Positions 1 to 6,708 of a stretch of DNA of 13,345 bases are shown here, piece after piece. The stretch covers positions 1 to 13,345 of the forward strand of contig JAEZAA010000289.1 of the NCBI GenBank assembly GCA_023430625.1. Direction: 5' to 3'. Position 1 is the first letter of the stretch, and each line of letters starts with the position of its first letter. A program made the position numbers and the translations under genes. The notes under the pieces are model-generated. The model saw only the letters and a list, made by a program, of their open reading frames with translations, did not search any database and had not been told where the DNA came from. Origin of the DNA: Pseudomonadota bacterium. Its GTDB lineage: Bacteria; Pseudomonadota; Gammaproteobacteria; Pseudomonadales; Oleiphilaceae.

Positions 1-69
1 GCATGCAGACCTTTGGTTGGGCTGTGGGTTGATACCGCAGTGGCCTTTAAGCACCTCTGCCGAACTGAG

Positions 70-759
70 CTAGGGTGCCTTGTTGGAAAAGCGATAGCCG
101 GTGCCGCGCACGGTCTGGATCAAGGCCTCATGGGCGCCGAGCGCCTTGCGCAGGCGCCGGATATGCACATCGACCGTGCGCTCCTCCACATACACGTTAC
201 CGCCCCACACCTGATCCAGCAATTGGCCGCGGCTGTAGACCCGTTCCGGATGGGTCATGAAGAACTGCAGCAGGCGATATTCGGTCGGGCCCAACGCAAC
301 GGGCTCGCCATGCGCCGTGACCCGATGTCCCACGGGATCGAGCAGCAGCCCGTCCACCTCGACAACGGTCTCGATGCCCTGGGGCGTGGTGCGCCGCAGC
401 ACGGCGCGCAGGCGGGCTACCAGTTCGCGGGGAGAGAAGGGCTTGGTGATGTAATCGTCGGCGCCCACTTCCAGCCCCTGGATCTTGTTGTCCTCGTCGG
501 CCTTGGCGGTGAGCATGATCACGGGTATCTCGGCGGTGGCCTCGTCGCGCTTCAGGCGGCGGGCGAATTCAACGCCGCTGGTGCCGGGTAGCATCCAGTC
601 CAACAGGATGAGATCCGGCTTGCGGTCCACGATCAGGGCATGCGCCTCGCGGGCAGTGCCTGCTTCCATGTAGTCGTAATCGGCCATCTCCAGGGCGATG
701 GCAATCATCTCCCGGATGGCGGGCTCGTCGTCCACGATCAGTATGAGCTTGCCTGACAT
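70..759 (-). CDS. phoB: Phosphate regulon response regulator PhoB
   Basis: A 229-residue two-component response regulator, the usual PhoB length. PhoB is phosphorylated by PhoR under phosphate limitation and then binds Pho boxes to activate phosphate-uptake genes. The receiver domain (about 1-120) shows the acidic pair D10/D11, phosphoacceptor D54 in LLDWMLP, T84 and K106 in TKPFSP. The C-terminal winged helix (about 130-229) has GPTEYRLLQFFMTHPERVYSR and VDVHIRRLRKAL, typical of the OmpR/PhoB class. The ATG at 759 is preceded by AAGGGTCAGGT, and a Pho box lies about 50 nt upstream, so the gene probably activates itself. phoR is the expected downstream partner. Only 69 bases follow the stop, but they end in AAAGG, five bases and an ATG (minus strand, positions 4-2) that could be its start. 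Function is known from the family; identity rests on high similarity to PhoB and on the Pho box. Confidence 0.95.
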   Translation of the reverse strand: MSGKLILIVDDEPAIREMIAIALEMADYDYMEAGTAREAHALIVDRKPDLILLDWMLPGTSGVEFARRLKRDEATAEIPVIMLTAKADEDNKIQGLEVGADDYITKPFSPRELVARLRAVLRRTTPQGIETVVEVDGLLLDPVGHRVTAHGEPVALGPTEYRLLQFFMTHPERVYSRGQLLDQVWGGNVYVEERTVDVHIRRLRKALGAHEALIQTVRGTGYRFSNKAP

Positions 760-807
760 TTACCTGACCCTTGTGCATCTATGACGGGGTTATTTCACGC
801 TGGCCCT

Positions 808-825
808 GTTACAGATTTATGACAG
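808..825 (-). promoter_or_regulatory. Pho box (PhoB binding site) upstream of phoB
   Basis: Read on the minus strand this is CTGTCATAAATCTGTAAC: two 7-bp half-sites, CTGTCAT and CTGTAAC, separated by the A/T-rich spacer AAAT. This matches the known Pho box layout (CTGTCAT-N4-CTGTCAT) with one half-site perfect and the other at 5 of 7. It starts about 49 nt upstream of the phoB start codon. An A/T-rich TGAAAT (792-797) lies about 10 nt downstream, where the -10 of a PhoB-activated promoter would sit; the -10 is inferred. Confidence 0.88.
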
Positions 826-876
826 CGCGGGTTTATGGCAGCCGGGAATTTTCGTTGGCGGTCAATCAACGCCCCG

Positions 877-1779
877 TTACAGGGCGTAATCCAGCACAAT
901 ACCGAGGAACAGGCTGAAGCCCACCCAGTTGTTGTTGAGAAAGGCCTTGAAGCAGGCGTCCCGCTCGCGATCGCGGATCAGATGCTGCTGGTAGACGAAC
1001 AGGGTGGCGGCCGCCACGACACTGAGAAAGTACCAGTTGCCCAACTCTGCCCGCTCACCGACGAAGCAGAGGACCAGCACCGTGAACACCTGCAGGGAGG
1101 CGGTGATGGCGCGGTCGGACTCACCAAACAGGATGGCGGTGGATTTGACGCCGATCTGGAGATCGTCGTCCCGGTCGACCATGGCGTAGAAGGTGTCATA
1201 GGTCACGGTCCAGACCAGATTCGCGGTGTACAGCAGCCAGGCTTCGGGCGGCACCGTGCCGGCCTGGGCCGCGTAGGCCATGGGAATGCTCCAGCCGAAG
1301 GCAGCGCCGAGTACCACTTGGGGCAGGTGGCTGTGGCGTTTCATGAAGGGATAAACCGCCGCCAGGGCCAGCCCGCCGAAGGACAGCAGGATGGTCAGCT
1401 GATTGGTAAACAGCACCAGCACAAAGGAGATTGCCACCAGGGCCGCGAATAGGATCAGGGCGGATTTCGGCGTGACCTTGCCGGTCGCCAGGGGACGTTG
1501 CTGGGTCCGTTTGACGTGGCCGTCAAAATTGCGGTCAGCGTAATCGTTGATGACGCAGCCGGCGGAACGCATCAGGAACACGCCCAGGGTGAAGATCACC
1601 AGGTTCTTCAGGTCCGGCACACCGTCGGCGGCCAGCCACAGGGCCCAATAGGTCGGCCAGAGCAGCAGCAAGGAGCCGATGGGGCGGTCGATGCGCATCA
1701 GCTGCACATAGGGTAGCCAGTGGGCCGGCAGCCGGCCGGTCAGGAAGGACGTGGATGCGGGCGTGAGCGTCTTTTTCAT
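877..1779 (-). CDS. ubiA: 4-hydroxybenzoate polyprenyltransferase UbiA
   Basis: A 300-residue integral membrane prenyltransferase that joins the polyprenyl tail to 4-hydroxybenzoate, the second step of ubiquinone synthesis. The first aspartate-rich motif is NDYADRNFD (residues 78-86), followed by RTQQRPLATG. The second is in DTFYAMVDRDDDLQIGVKS (about 195-213). Both bind Mg-diphosphate in the family. Most of the rest is hydrophobic helix (for example LILFAALVAISFVLVLF and LLLLWPTYWALWL). I chose the ATG at 1779 (MKKTLTP) because it gives the family length; the reading frame stays open upstream, but that extension runs into ubiC and does not look like UbiA. ubiC lies 76 nt upstream on the same strand, so the two are probably co-transcribed. 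No clear terminator separates ubiA from phoB. Confidence 0.95.
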   Translation of the reverse strand: MKKTLTPASTSFLTGRLPAHWLPYVQLMRIDRPIGSLLLLWPTYWALWLAADGVPDLKNLVIFTLGVFLMRSAGCVINDYADRNFDGHVKRTQQRPLATGKVTPKSALILFAALVAISFVLVLFTNQLTILLSFGGLALAAVYPFMKRHSHLPQVVLGAAFGWSIPMAYAAQAGTVPPEAWLLYTANLVWTVTYDTFYAMVDRDDDLQIGVKSTAILFGESDRAITASLQVFTVLVLCFVGERAELGNWYFLSVVAAATLFVYQQHLIRDRERDACFKAFLNNNWVGFSLFLGIVLDYAL

Positions 1780-1855
1780 GAAGGGCCTGAAGGTGATCGA
1801 TCTGCACCAAATCTTAGCAGCGCGGGCGAAGGGGTACAAACCGCGCCCGGCCGGC

Positions 1856-2425
1856 TCAGCGCTGCCGTGGCGGTGCCAGCGAGCCGCGCTCGTGGGGCAG
1901 CAGGGCGGGCAGGAAGAACTCGGACACCAGCAGCGGACACTCTGCCAGGTAAAACAGTGAACGGCGCCCCCAGGCCGGCGCCAGATTGTCGTGCCCCGCC
2001 GGGCGAGCCGCGATCTGCAAGGGACCACGGCGCATGGAGCGGCACTTGAAGAGATAGGCACCCAGCGGTGTCGTGCCCAGATTGGCTAGCCGGCGCCGGG
2101 GGCCGCGCAAGGTGGTCGCCGGGATAAGGGTGCGGGCTTCCACCCAGACCTCGCCCTGACCGAGCAGCGCTACTTCCCGGACCAGCGCGAGCTGCCCAGG
2201 CGCAAGCCCAAGGGCGCGTTGCTCCGAGGGCCAGGGTCGGGCCCAGTGCTGTTGCCGAACCTGAACCCGGAAATCGCCACCGCTTGCCAGGATCAGACGC
2301 TTGGTGAGTGACCCCGGTGCGAGAACCCAGTGGCGCCAGGGGGCCGCCAAGACCTGGTTTGGCACCTGCCGGTATTCCCGCCAGCGGGCGTGACGGAAGC
2401 TTTCGAGAAACTCGGCTGTCGGCAC
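1856..2425 (-). CDS. ubiC: Chorismate pyruvate-lyase UbiC
   Basis: A 189-residue soluble enzyme that removes pyruvate from chorismate to give 4-hydroxybenzoate, the entry step of ubiquinone synthesis and the substrate of the adjacent UbiA. Family landmarks, compared with E. coli UbiC from memory, are SLTKR (39-43), VREVALL with the active-site Arg (R83), WVEARTLIP, LGTTPLGAYLF (117-126), WGRRS (152-156) and SEFFLP with the conserved Glu (E169). The start is a GTG at 2425, supported by GGTGGAG ending 8 nt upstream; no better in-frame ATG is seen. The C-terminus is Arg/Pro-rich (PHERGSLAPPRQR) and looks like a short unconserved tail. It heads a ubiC-ubiA unit. Confidence 0.92.
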   Translation of the reverse strand: MPTAEFLESFRHARWREYRQVPNQVLAAPWRHWVLAPGSLTKRLILASGGDFRVQVRQQHWARPWPSEQRALGLAPGQLALVREVALLGQGEVWVEARTLIPATTLRGPRRRLANLGTTPLGAYLFKCRSMRRGPLQIAARPAGHDNLAPAWGRRSLFYLAECPLLVSEFFLPALLPHERGSLAPPRQR

Positions 2426-2521
2426 TGCACAATCTCCACCTGAGCTGATCGATGCGCGACCCCGGCTGGCCGCGCTGAAGGCGAACGGCTGCCATGATAC
2501 TGGATGGGCCGCAGGTGGTCA

Positions 2522-2550
2522 CGGGCCAAGCCCGGCAGGAACTTTACAAT
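2522..2550 (+). promoter_or_regulatory. Possible promoter of the SDR gene with a small inverted repeat
   Basis: A TACAAT hexamer at 2545-2550 resembles a sigma-70 -10 box and lies about 30 nt before the start codon. The expected -35 position is poor. A perfect CGGGC-CAA-GCCCG inverted repeat (2522-2534) lies just upstream of it and could be an operator or chance. Weak call. Confidence 0.25.
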
Positions 2551-2581
2551 GCCTGAACATGGGGTGTTGAGAGGACCAGCT

Positions 2582-3559
2582 ATGAGTCAGCGTAATCTGA
2601 AAAACGCGGTTGTGGTGCTGACGGGGGCATCCAGTGGGATTGGCCGAGCCACGGCCCAGGCCTTCGCCCGCGAGGGCGCGGATCTGGTGCTGGCGGCTCG
2701 GCACCAGGACGCACTGGACGAGGTGGTGGCGGAGTGCGAGTCGCTCGGCGCCCGCGCCTTGGCGGTGCCGACGGATGTGACCAGCGCGCAGGCGGTGCAG
2801 CGGTTAGCCCGGGCGGCGGTTCAAACCTATGGCGGGCGGATCGATATCTGGATCAACAATGCCGGCATCGGCGCCGTCGGGCGCTTCACCGAAACGCCGG
2901 TGGAGGCTCATGAGCAGGTAATTCGAACCAACCTGATGGGGCATCTGCATGGTGCCTACGCGGTATTGCCATATTTTCAGCGCCAGCGGGCCGGCACCCT
3001 GATCAACAACATCTCCTTCGGCGCCTGGGTGCCGGCCCCCTATGCCGTCGCCTACAGTGCCAGCAAGTTCGGTCTGCGGGGCATGTCCGAAGCCCTGCGG
3101 GCGGAGCTGAGCGACTGGCCCGACATTCACGTCTGCGATGTGTTTCCATCCTTCATTGATACGCCCGGCATGGCGCACGCTGGAAACTACACGGGCCGGG
3201 CCCTGGGCACCGGCAAGACGGCCTATGACCCCGGCGAGGTGGCTGATGCCATCGTGTCCCTGGCGAAACGACCCCATGGCGCGGTCACCGTGGGCAATAT
3301 GGCGCGCCTGGCGCGGCTGGGGCACTTCCTGATGCCGGGCGTGAGCCGGTGGCTGGGCGCGCGGGCGACCAGTGCGTATCTGGCGCGTGCTGAAAAAACA
3401 CCGGTGACGGACGGGAACCTGTTTGAGCCGTCACTGCCCGCCCATGGTATTTATGGGCCGGGCAGTGGTCCGGAGGCACATCGGGGACGGGCGCTGGTGG
3501 GAACGCTCTTGGCGACCGGAACCGCACTGCTGGGGTTGGCGTTGAGCCGGCGCCGCTAG
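2582..3559 (+). CDS. SDR-family oxidoreductase with C-terminal membrane tail
   Basis: A 325-residue short-chain dehydrogenase/reductase of the classical type. Residues 14-21 are TGASSGIG (the cofactor-binding glycine motif), 92-95 are NNAG, and the catalytic set is S145, Y158 and K162 (YSASK). AAR at 38-40, after the second beta strand, suggests a preference for NADP(H); this is inference. The protein is longer than a minimal SDR (about 250): the extra C-terminus ends in a hydrophobic stretch, about 304-321, followed by SRRR, which looks like a single membrane anchor. The ATG at 2582 is chosen because AGAGGA lies 6 nt upstream and because the conserved fold starts right after it. The frame is open further upstream, but that part has no SDR similarity. 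The substrate is unknown. It is divergent from ubiC and convergent with hpt. Confidence 0.85.
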   Translation: MSQRNLKNAVVVLTGASSGIGRATAQAFAREGADLVLAARHQDALDEVVAECESLGARALAVPTDVTSAQAVQRLARAAVQTYGGRIDIWINNAGIGAVGRFTETPVEAHEQVIRTNLMGHLHGAYAVLPYFQRQRAGTLINNISFGAWVPAPYAVAYSASKFGLRGMSEALRAELSDWPDIHVCDVFPSFIDTPGMAHAGNYTGRALGTGKTAYDPGEVADAIVSLAKRPHGAVTVGNMARLARLGHFLMPGVSRWLGARATSAYLARAEKTPVTDGNLFEPSLPAHGIYGPGSGPEAHRGRALVGTLLATGTALLGLALSRRR

Positions 3560-3580
3560 CGATCCGTTCCCGAAAAGAGG

Positions 3581-4168
3581 CTAGAGGCCCTTTACCGCGT
3601 AAATGCCGGGCGCATTACGCCAGAAGCCCTTGTAGTCCATGCCGTAGCCGAACAGGAAACGATCGGCCACATCCAGCCCGGTGAAGTCGCAGCGCATGCC
3701 GGGGTAAGCCTTGCGGTCGTGCTGTTTGTCCACCAGGGCGGCGGTGAGCACTTCCTCGGCACCGGCTTCCTTGCAGTAATTGACGATGGCGGCCAGGGTG
3801 TGGCCTTCGTCCAGGATGTCGTCGAGAATCACCACGCAGCGGCCCTTGGGAGATTGCTCCGGGTGAACCTTCCAGACCAGCTCGCCGCCGCTGGTGGCGG
3901 CACGGTAGCGTGTGGCATGCAGGTAATCGACCTGCAGGGGGAAGTGCAGGCGTGGCAACAAGCGCCCGGCGAAGACCAGGCCGCCGTTCATGACGCAATA
4001 CAACAAGGGCGCGCGGTCTTTGAGGCGGCCATTGAGTTGTGCCGCAATCCGGTCGATCGCTGCCTCTACTTCACTCTCGGAATGCAGGCATTCCGCTTCG
4101 TCGAAAACATGCTGAATTTGGAGGAGATCTGGATTCATAGTGCCGGCCCTATCATGACAAAGGCGCAT
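3581..4168 (-). CDS. hpt: Hypoxanthine(-guanine) phosphoribosyltransferase
   Basis: A type I phosphoribosyltransferase for purine salvage, transferring phosphoribose from PRPP to hypoxanthine (and possibly guanine) in the cytoplasm. The PRPP-binding loop is VVILDDILDEGHT (112-124 of 195). Other landmarks are YCVMNGGLVFAGRL (57-70), LVDK (145-148) and VADRFLFGYGMDYKGFWRN (166-184), which carries the base-binding region. The ATG at 4168 is chosen because a strong AGGAGGA (4176-4182) sits 7 nt upstream. The second Met, at 4138 (MNPDLLQ), gives 185 residues, closer to relatives, but has only a poor ribosome site. It is divergent from rubA across a 205-nt region and convergent with the SDR gene, 21 nt apart. 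Confidence 0.92.
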   Translation of the reverse strand: MRLCHDRAGTMNPDLLQIQHVFDEAECLHSESEVEAAIDRIAAQLNGRLKDRAPLLYCVMNGGLVFAGRLLPRLHFPLQVDYLHATRYRAATSGGELVWKVHPEQSPKGRCVVILDDILDEGHTLAAIVNYCKEAGAEEVLTAALVDKQHDRKAYPGMRCDFTGLDVADRFLFGYGMDYKGFWRNAPGIYAVKGL

Positions 4169-4220
4169 TATACATTCCTCCTGTAGCGACGTCCTTTCTT
4201 CCTGTTGCCTGGCACGGATT

Positions 4221-4248
4221 ATGTGACATCAATCTATGTAACATTGAT
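4221..4248. promoter_or_regulatory. Operator-like palindromes between hpt and rubA
   Basis: Two 9-bp palindromes of form ATGTNACAT occur at 4221-4229 (ATGTGACAT) and 4236-4244 (ATGTAACAT), exactly 15 bp apart. A larger dyad, ATCAAT-N9-ATTGAT (4228-4248), is centred on the second copy. The site lies upstream of the rubA -35 box and overlaps CATAAT (minus strand of 4218-4223), a possible -10 for hpt. Its position and symmetry suggest a transcription factor site. I do not recognise the consensus. Confidence 0.45.
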
Positions 4249-4264
4249 TATGCGCTATCCGTTC

Positions 4265-4293
4265 TTGAATTAAATGACGCCGCCACGTATAAA
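4265..4293 (+). promoter_or_regulatory. Sigma-70-type promoter of rubA
   Basis: TTGAAT (4265-4270) and TATAAA (4288-4293) are separated by 17 bp, the ideal spacing. The start of transcription would be near 4300, giving a leader of about 75 nt before the rubA ATG. The large dyad upstream would then be centred near -62. Confidence 0.6.
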
Positions 4294-4373
4294 AGGACTC
4301 TTTTTTCGCGGGCGTCGTTCGGTCGAAGCCGGGGCGGTCGCGGTGATCATGGTAATAGTCAAACAGGTGAACG

Positions 4374-4541
4374 ATGAAAAAGTGGCAGTGTGTTGTCTGC
4401 GGGTTGATCTATGACGAAGCGCAAGGTTGGCCGGAGGACGGTATCGCCCCGGGAACACGCTGGGAAGATGTGCCGGAAGATTGGGTCTGCCCCGACTGTG
4501 GCGTGGGCAAGGAAGATTTTGAGATGATCGAAGTCGGTTAA
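4374..4541 (+). CDS. rubA: Rubredoxin
   Basis: A 55-residue iron-sulfur protein that carries one electron on a single Fe held by four cysteines. The cysteines are C6 and C9 (CVVCG) and C39 and C42 (CPDCG). The family signature Y13, the WPEDG-IAPGTRWEDVPEDW core and KEDFE near the end are all present; length is standard. The start follows AGGTG with short spacing. In CPDCGVGKEDF there is no Arg inserted after the second CxxCG, which, as I recall, is the form able to serve alkane hydroxylases (AlkG2 type). No alkB is present here, so the electron acceptor is unknown. rubB, 51 nt downstream, encodes its likely reductase, and the two probably form one operon. Confidence 0.95.
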   Translation: MKKWQCVVCGLIYDEAQGWPEDGIAPGTRWEDVPEDWVCPDCGVGKEDFEMIEVG

Positions 4542-4592
4542 TACCGCTTTCAGGCCCCCAACGCTGTTTTGCAAAATCACAGGACGATGCCG

Positions 4593-5750
4593 ATGAGTGA
4601 GAATCAAGCCCCCGTGGTCATCGTGGGAACTGGACTGGCGGGTTACTCCCTGGCCCGGGAATTCCGCAAGCTCGACCAGTCCACACCGCTGGTGTTGATC
4701 ACGGCGGATGATGGACGCTCCTATTCCAAACCGATGCTGTCGACCGGGTTCGCCAAGGGCAAGGCCGCGGCCGAACTCGCCATGGCGGATCCGGGTGCCA
4801 TGGCGGAGCAGCTCAATGCGCGCATCCGCACCTTCACCACCGTAACCGGTATCGATCCGGCGCGGCGCCGTCTGCATCTGGGCGATGAGCAGCTGACCTA
4901 TGGCAAGCTCGTGCTGGCCTGGGGCGCGGACGTGGTGCGCCCCGTCATCGCCGGCGATGGGGCGGGCCACATCTATACCATCAACGACCTGCAGGATTAC
5001 CACCGGTTCCGGGACGCGCTGGACGGTGGCAAGCGGGTGGTGATCATGGGCGCGGGCCTGATTGGCTGCGAGTTCGCCAACGATCTGCGCCACGGTGGCT
5101 TTGAGGTGGATGTGGTGGCGCCCTGTACCACGGCCCTGCCTGGCCTGGTGCCGGACGCGGCTGGCGCGGCAGTGGCCAAGGGCTTGGAGCTGGAAGGAGT
5201 CCGCTTCCACTTCGGACCCGTGGTGAGCCGGGTTGAACGCGCGGCGGTGGGGGTCAATGTTGTGCTGAGCAATGGGGAAACCCTGGGTGCCGATGTGGTG
5301 GTCTCCGCCATCGGTCTGCGCCCGCGCACGGATCTGGCCGCCGAAGCAGGACTGCAGGTGGGGCGGGGCATCATGGTCAACCGGGCCCTGGAGACCAGTG
5401 CCGAGGATATTTACGCCCTGGGTGACTGCGCCGAGGTCGACGGCCACGTGCTGTTGTATGTGCTGCCGTTGATGGCAAGCGCCCGCGCCCTGGCCAAGAC
5501 TTTGAGCGGCGAGCGTTGCGAAGTGAAATACAGTGCCATGCCCGTGATCGTCAAAACCCCCGCCTGTCCGGTGGTGGTGTCGCCGCCTGCGGTAGGTGCT
5601 GCTGGCGATTGGGAAGTGGTGGCCGAAGATCTGAACGTCAAGGCGCTGTTCCGCGACCCTGCCGGCAAGCTGCTGGGCTTTGCCCTGACCGGGCGTTACG
5701 TGGAAGAAAAGCAGGCGCTGGCCCGCGAGCTTCCACCGATCCATCACTGA
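4593..5750 (+). CDS. rubB: Rubredoxin-NAD(P)+ reductase (FAD-dependent)
   Basis: A 385-residue flavoprotein that passes electrons from NAD(P)H to rubredoxin. The N-terminal FAD site is VVIVGTGLAGYSLAREF (8-24), the NAD site VVIMGAGLIGCEFANDL (149-165), and the C-terminal FAD motif YALGDCAEV (274-282). These are in the usual order for the pyridine nucleotide-disulfide oxidoreductase class, without redox-active cysteines in the first domain, as in rubredoxin and ferredoxin reductases. The C-terminal 80 residues would form the partner-binding domain. The ATG at 4593 is chosen because AGGA (4581-4584) lies 8 nt before it, while the ATG at 4587 is too close to that site. The placement directly after rubA supports the specific name. 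Terminator 5771-5795 follows. Confidence 0.9.
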   Translation: MSENQAPVVIVGTGLAGYSLAREFRKLDQSTPLVLITADDGRSYSKPMLSTGFAKGKAAAELAMADPGAMAEQLNARIRTFTTVTGIDPARRRLHLGDEQLTYGKLVLAWGADVVRPVIAGDGAGHIYTINDLQDYHRFRDALDGGKRVVIMGAGLIGCEFANDLRHGGFEVDVVAPCTTALPGLVPDAAGAAVAKGLELEGVRFHFGPVVSRVERAAVGVNVVLSNGETLGADVVVSAIGLRPRTDLAAEAGLQVGRGIMVNRALETSAEDIYALGDCAEVDGHVLLYVLPLMASARALAKTLSGERCEVKYSAMPVIVKTPACPVVVSPPAVGAAGDWEVVAEDLNVKALFRDPAGKLLGFALTGRYVEEKQALARELPPIHH

Positions 5751-5770
5751 GTATTCAGAACCCTCTCGAT

Positions 5771-5795
5771 AAAGGCGGCCTGGCCGCCTTTTCTG
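5771..5795 (+). terminator. Rho-independent terminator after rubB
   Basis: A perfect 9-bp stem, AAAGGCGGC (5771-5779) and GCCGCCTTT (5783-5791), has a 3-nt loop CTG and is followed by a short T-rich tail. It starts 20 nt after the rubB stop codon and closes the rubAB operon. Confidence 0.88.
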
Positions 5796-5844
5796 TTTCC
5801 GTCGCATCTATATCTCGTTGTGCTCGCGTAAGCGCCGTGCCGTG

Positions 5845-5872
5845 TTGAGGCCATGGCGGCCTGCTGTACATT
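5845..5872 (+). promoter_or_regulatory. Possible promoter of the DksA-like gene
   Basis: TTGAGG (5845-5850) and TACATT (5867-5872) are separated by 16 bp. The spacer region holds a perfect inverted repeat AGGCC-ATGGC-GGCCT (5848-5862), which could be a regulator site inside the promoter. The gene starts about 50 nt downstream of the -10. Moderate to weak call. Confidence 0.4.
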
Positions 5873-5924
5873 GTGAAAAGACCTAACAAAGTAGAAGCGG
5901 CCGTGCGGACGCGAGGAGAACGTT

Positions 5925-6263
5925 ATGGTCGATACCGCAAGACCGGATCCCGCCGTGGTTCGGGCAGAGCTATTGGCGCAGCGCGCCGATCTGCAAACAC
6001 GCCTGGGCGAGATCAAGCATGAGATCAATCTGCCGCTGGATCAGGACCTGGAGGATCAGGTCGCCGAGGTGGAGAGCGATGAAGTACTGGTTGCCGTTGG
6101 GCGTGAGGTCGAGGTGGAACTCGATGCGGTGAATCAGGCTCTGGAGCGGCTGGAGCAGGGCGCCTATGGCATCTGCGTCGACTGTGGTCAGCCCATCGCG
6201 CCGCAGCGTCTGGCGGCCAGTCCCTATTCCATTCGCTGCTTCGACTGTGCCAGTCAGCATTGA
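5925..6263 (+). CDS. TraR/DksA-family zinc-finger protein
   Basis: A 112-residue protein of the DksA/TraR family, whose members bind in the secondary channel of RNA polymerase and modulate initiation. The N-terminal part (about 8-78) is helical and highly charged (EDQVAEVESDEV, EVEVELDAVNQALERLEQG), consistent with a coiled coil. The C-terminal zinc finger is CVDC (84-87) and CFDC (105-108), preceded by the family phrase YGIC. It is shorter than DksA (about 150), and I do not see the DksA coiled-coil tip motif, so it is better called DksA-like than dksA. The start is well supported by GAGGAGAA upstream of the ATG. It converges with the CWC gene, 3 nt away, with no terminator between them. Confidence 0.85.
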   Translation: MVDTARPDPAVVRAELLAQRADLQTRLGEIKHEINLPLDQDLEDQVAEVESDEVLVAVGREVEVELDAVNQALERLEQGAYGICVDCGQPIAPQRLAASPYSIRCFDCASQH

Positions 6264-6266
6264 GGG

Positions 6267-6500
6267 TTAATCGGTCTGGCTTGCGCTGTTCGATACGGTG
6301 TGGCGCTTTTGCAGGCAGGCCGGACAGAGGCAGCGCAGGTCTGCCGGCTGTGCCTCGACCGATGGTTGAGGCGCCGGATCGGTTGGCGTGAGGTGGGGCA
6401 GATCGAAGCACCAGCAGTGGGCCAGGCCCTGCTCCACACCGCAACCGGTTGGCGCACCACAGTCGGGGCAGCGGCCGCTGGTCTGGTCCCGGTGAGTCAT
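6267..6500 (-). CDS. Small cysteine-rich CWC-family protein
   Basis: A 77-residue protein with eight cysteines: C11 and C14 (CPDCG), C20, C29 and C31 (HCWC), C57, C59 and C62 (LCLCPACL). The CPxCG, CWC and CxCxxCL order matches the uncharacterised cysteine-rich CWC family, whose members probably bind metal. No signal peptide is seen. The open frame continues far upstream, but that part has no family features and overlaps tesB. The ATG at 6500 is preceded by GAGAG about 9 nt upstream. Function is unknown. Its convergent neighbour is also a small zinc-finger protein; whether this means anything is unclear. Confidence 0.72.
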   Translation of the reverse strand: MTHRDQTSGRCPDCGAPTGCGVEQGLAHCWCFDLPHLTPTDPAPQPSVEAQPADLRCLCPACLQKRHTVSNSASQTD

Positions 6501-6538
6501 TGGCGTGATCTCTCGCGATGAAAGCCCAGAGCATGCGG

Positions 6539-6565
6539 CAGCGCCGCGTTCCATGCAAGGCGCTG
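6539..6565. repeat. Inverted repeat in the CWC/tesB divergent region
   Basis: CAGCGCC (6539-6545) and GGCGCTG (6559-6565) form a perfect 7-bp stem around a 13-nt loop, upstream of both divergent genes. On the minus strand it starts AGCGCCTTGC and ends GGCGCT, the same ends and spacing as the hairpin at 8564-8588. The remaining bases of this 208-nt intergenic region show no convincing promoter to me. Confidence 0.4.
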
Positions 6566-6708
6566 AGGAGGCAGAATCCTGCGCAGACGGTATACAAGCG
6601 GATACGGTTTCACGTTGCGCTGTCGTTTTATCTGACGCAGAATGCCGCCAATCGTGAACAGAGCCCAGGTCGAAAACCAGGCATAGAACGGTGGAGGAAT
6701 CGGACCCC

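Noticed and set aside
13..591. A 192-codon plus-strand open frame over phoB
   Set aside because: It is antisense to the clear PhoB reading frame and shows no domain features.
840..876. Possible terminator between ubiA and phoB
   Set aside because: Only 4-5 bp stems with mismatched flanks can be drawn, and there is no proper T run on the minus strand.
4150..4175. A 7-codon leader frame (ATG at 4175, minus strand) overlapping the hpt start
   Set aside because: Its ATG abuts the AGGAGGA ribosome site with no spacing, whereas the ATG at 4168 is ideally placed.
4359..5807. A 482-codon open frame on the minus strand across rubA and rubB
   Set aside because: It is antisense to two well-recognised genes, has a low-complexity His/Arg/Gln-rich translation and matches no family I know. 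It is a by-product of GC-rich codon use.
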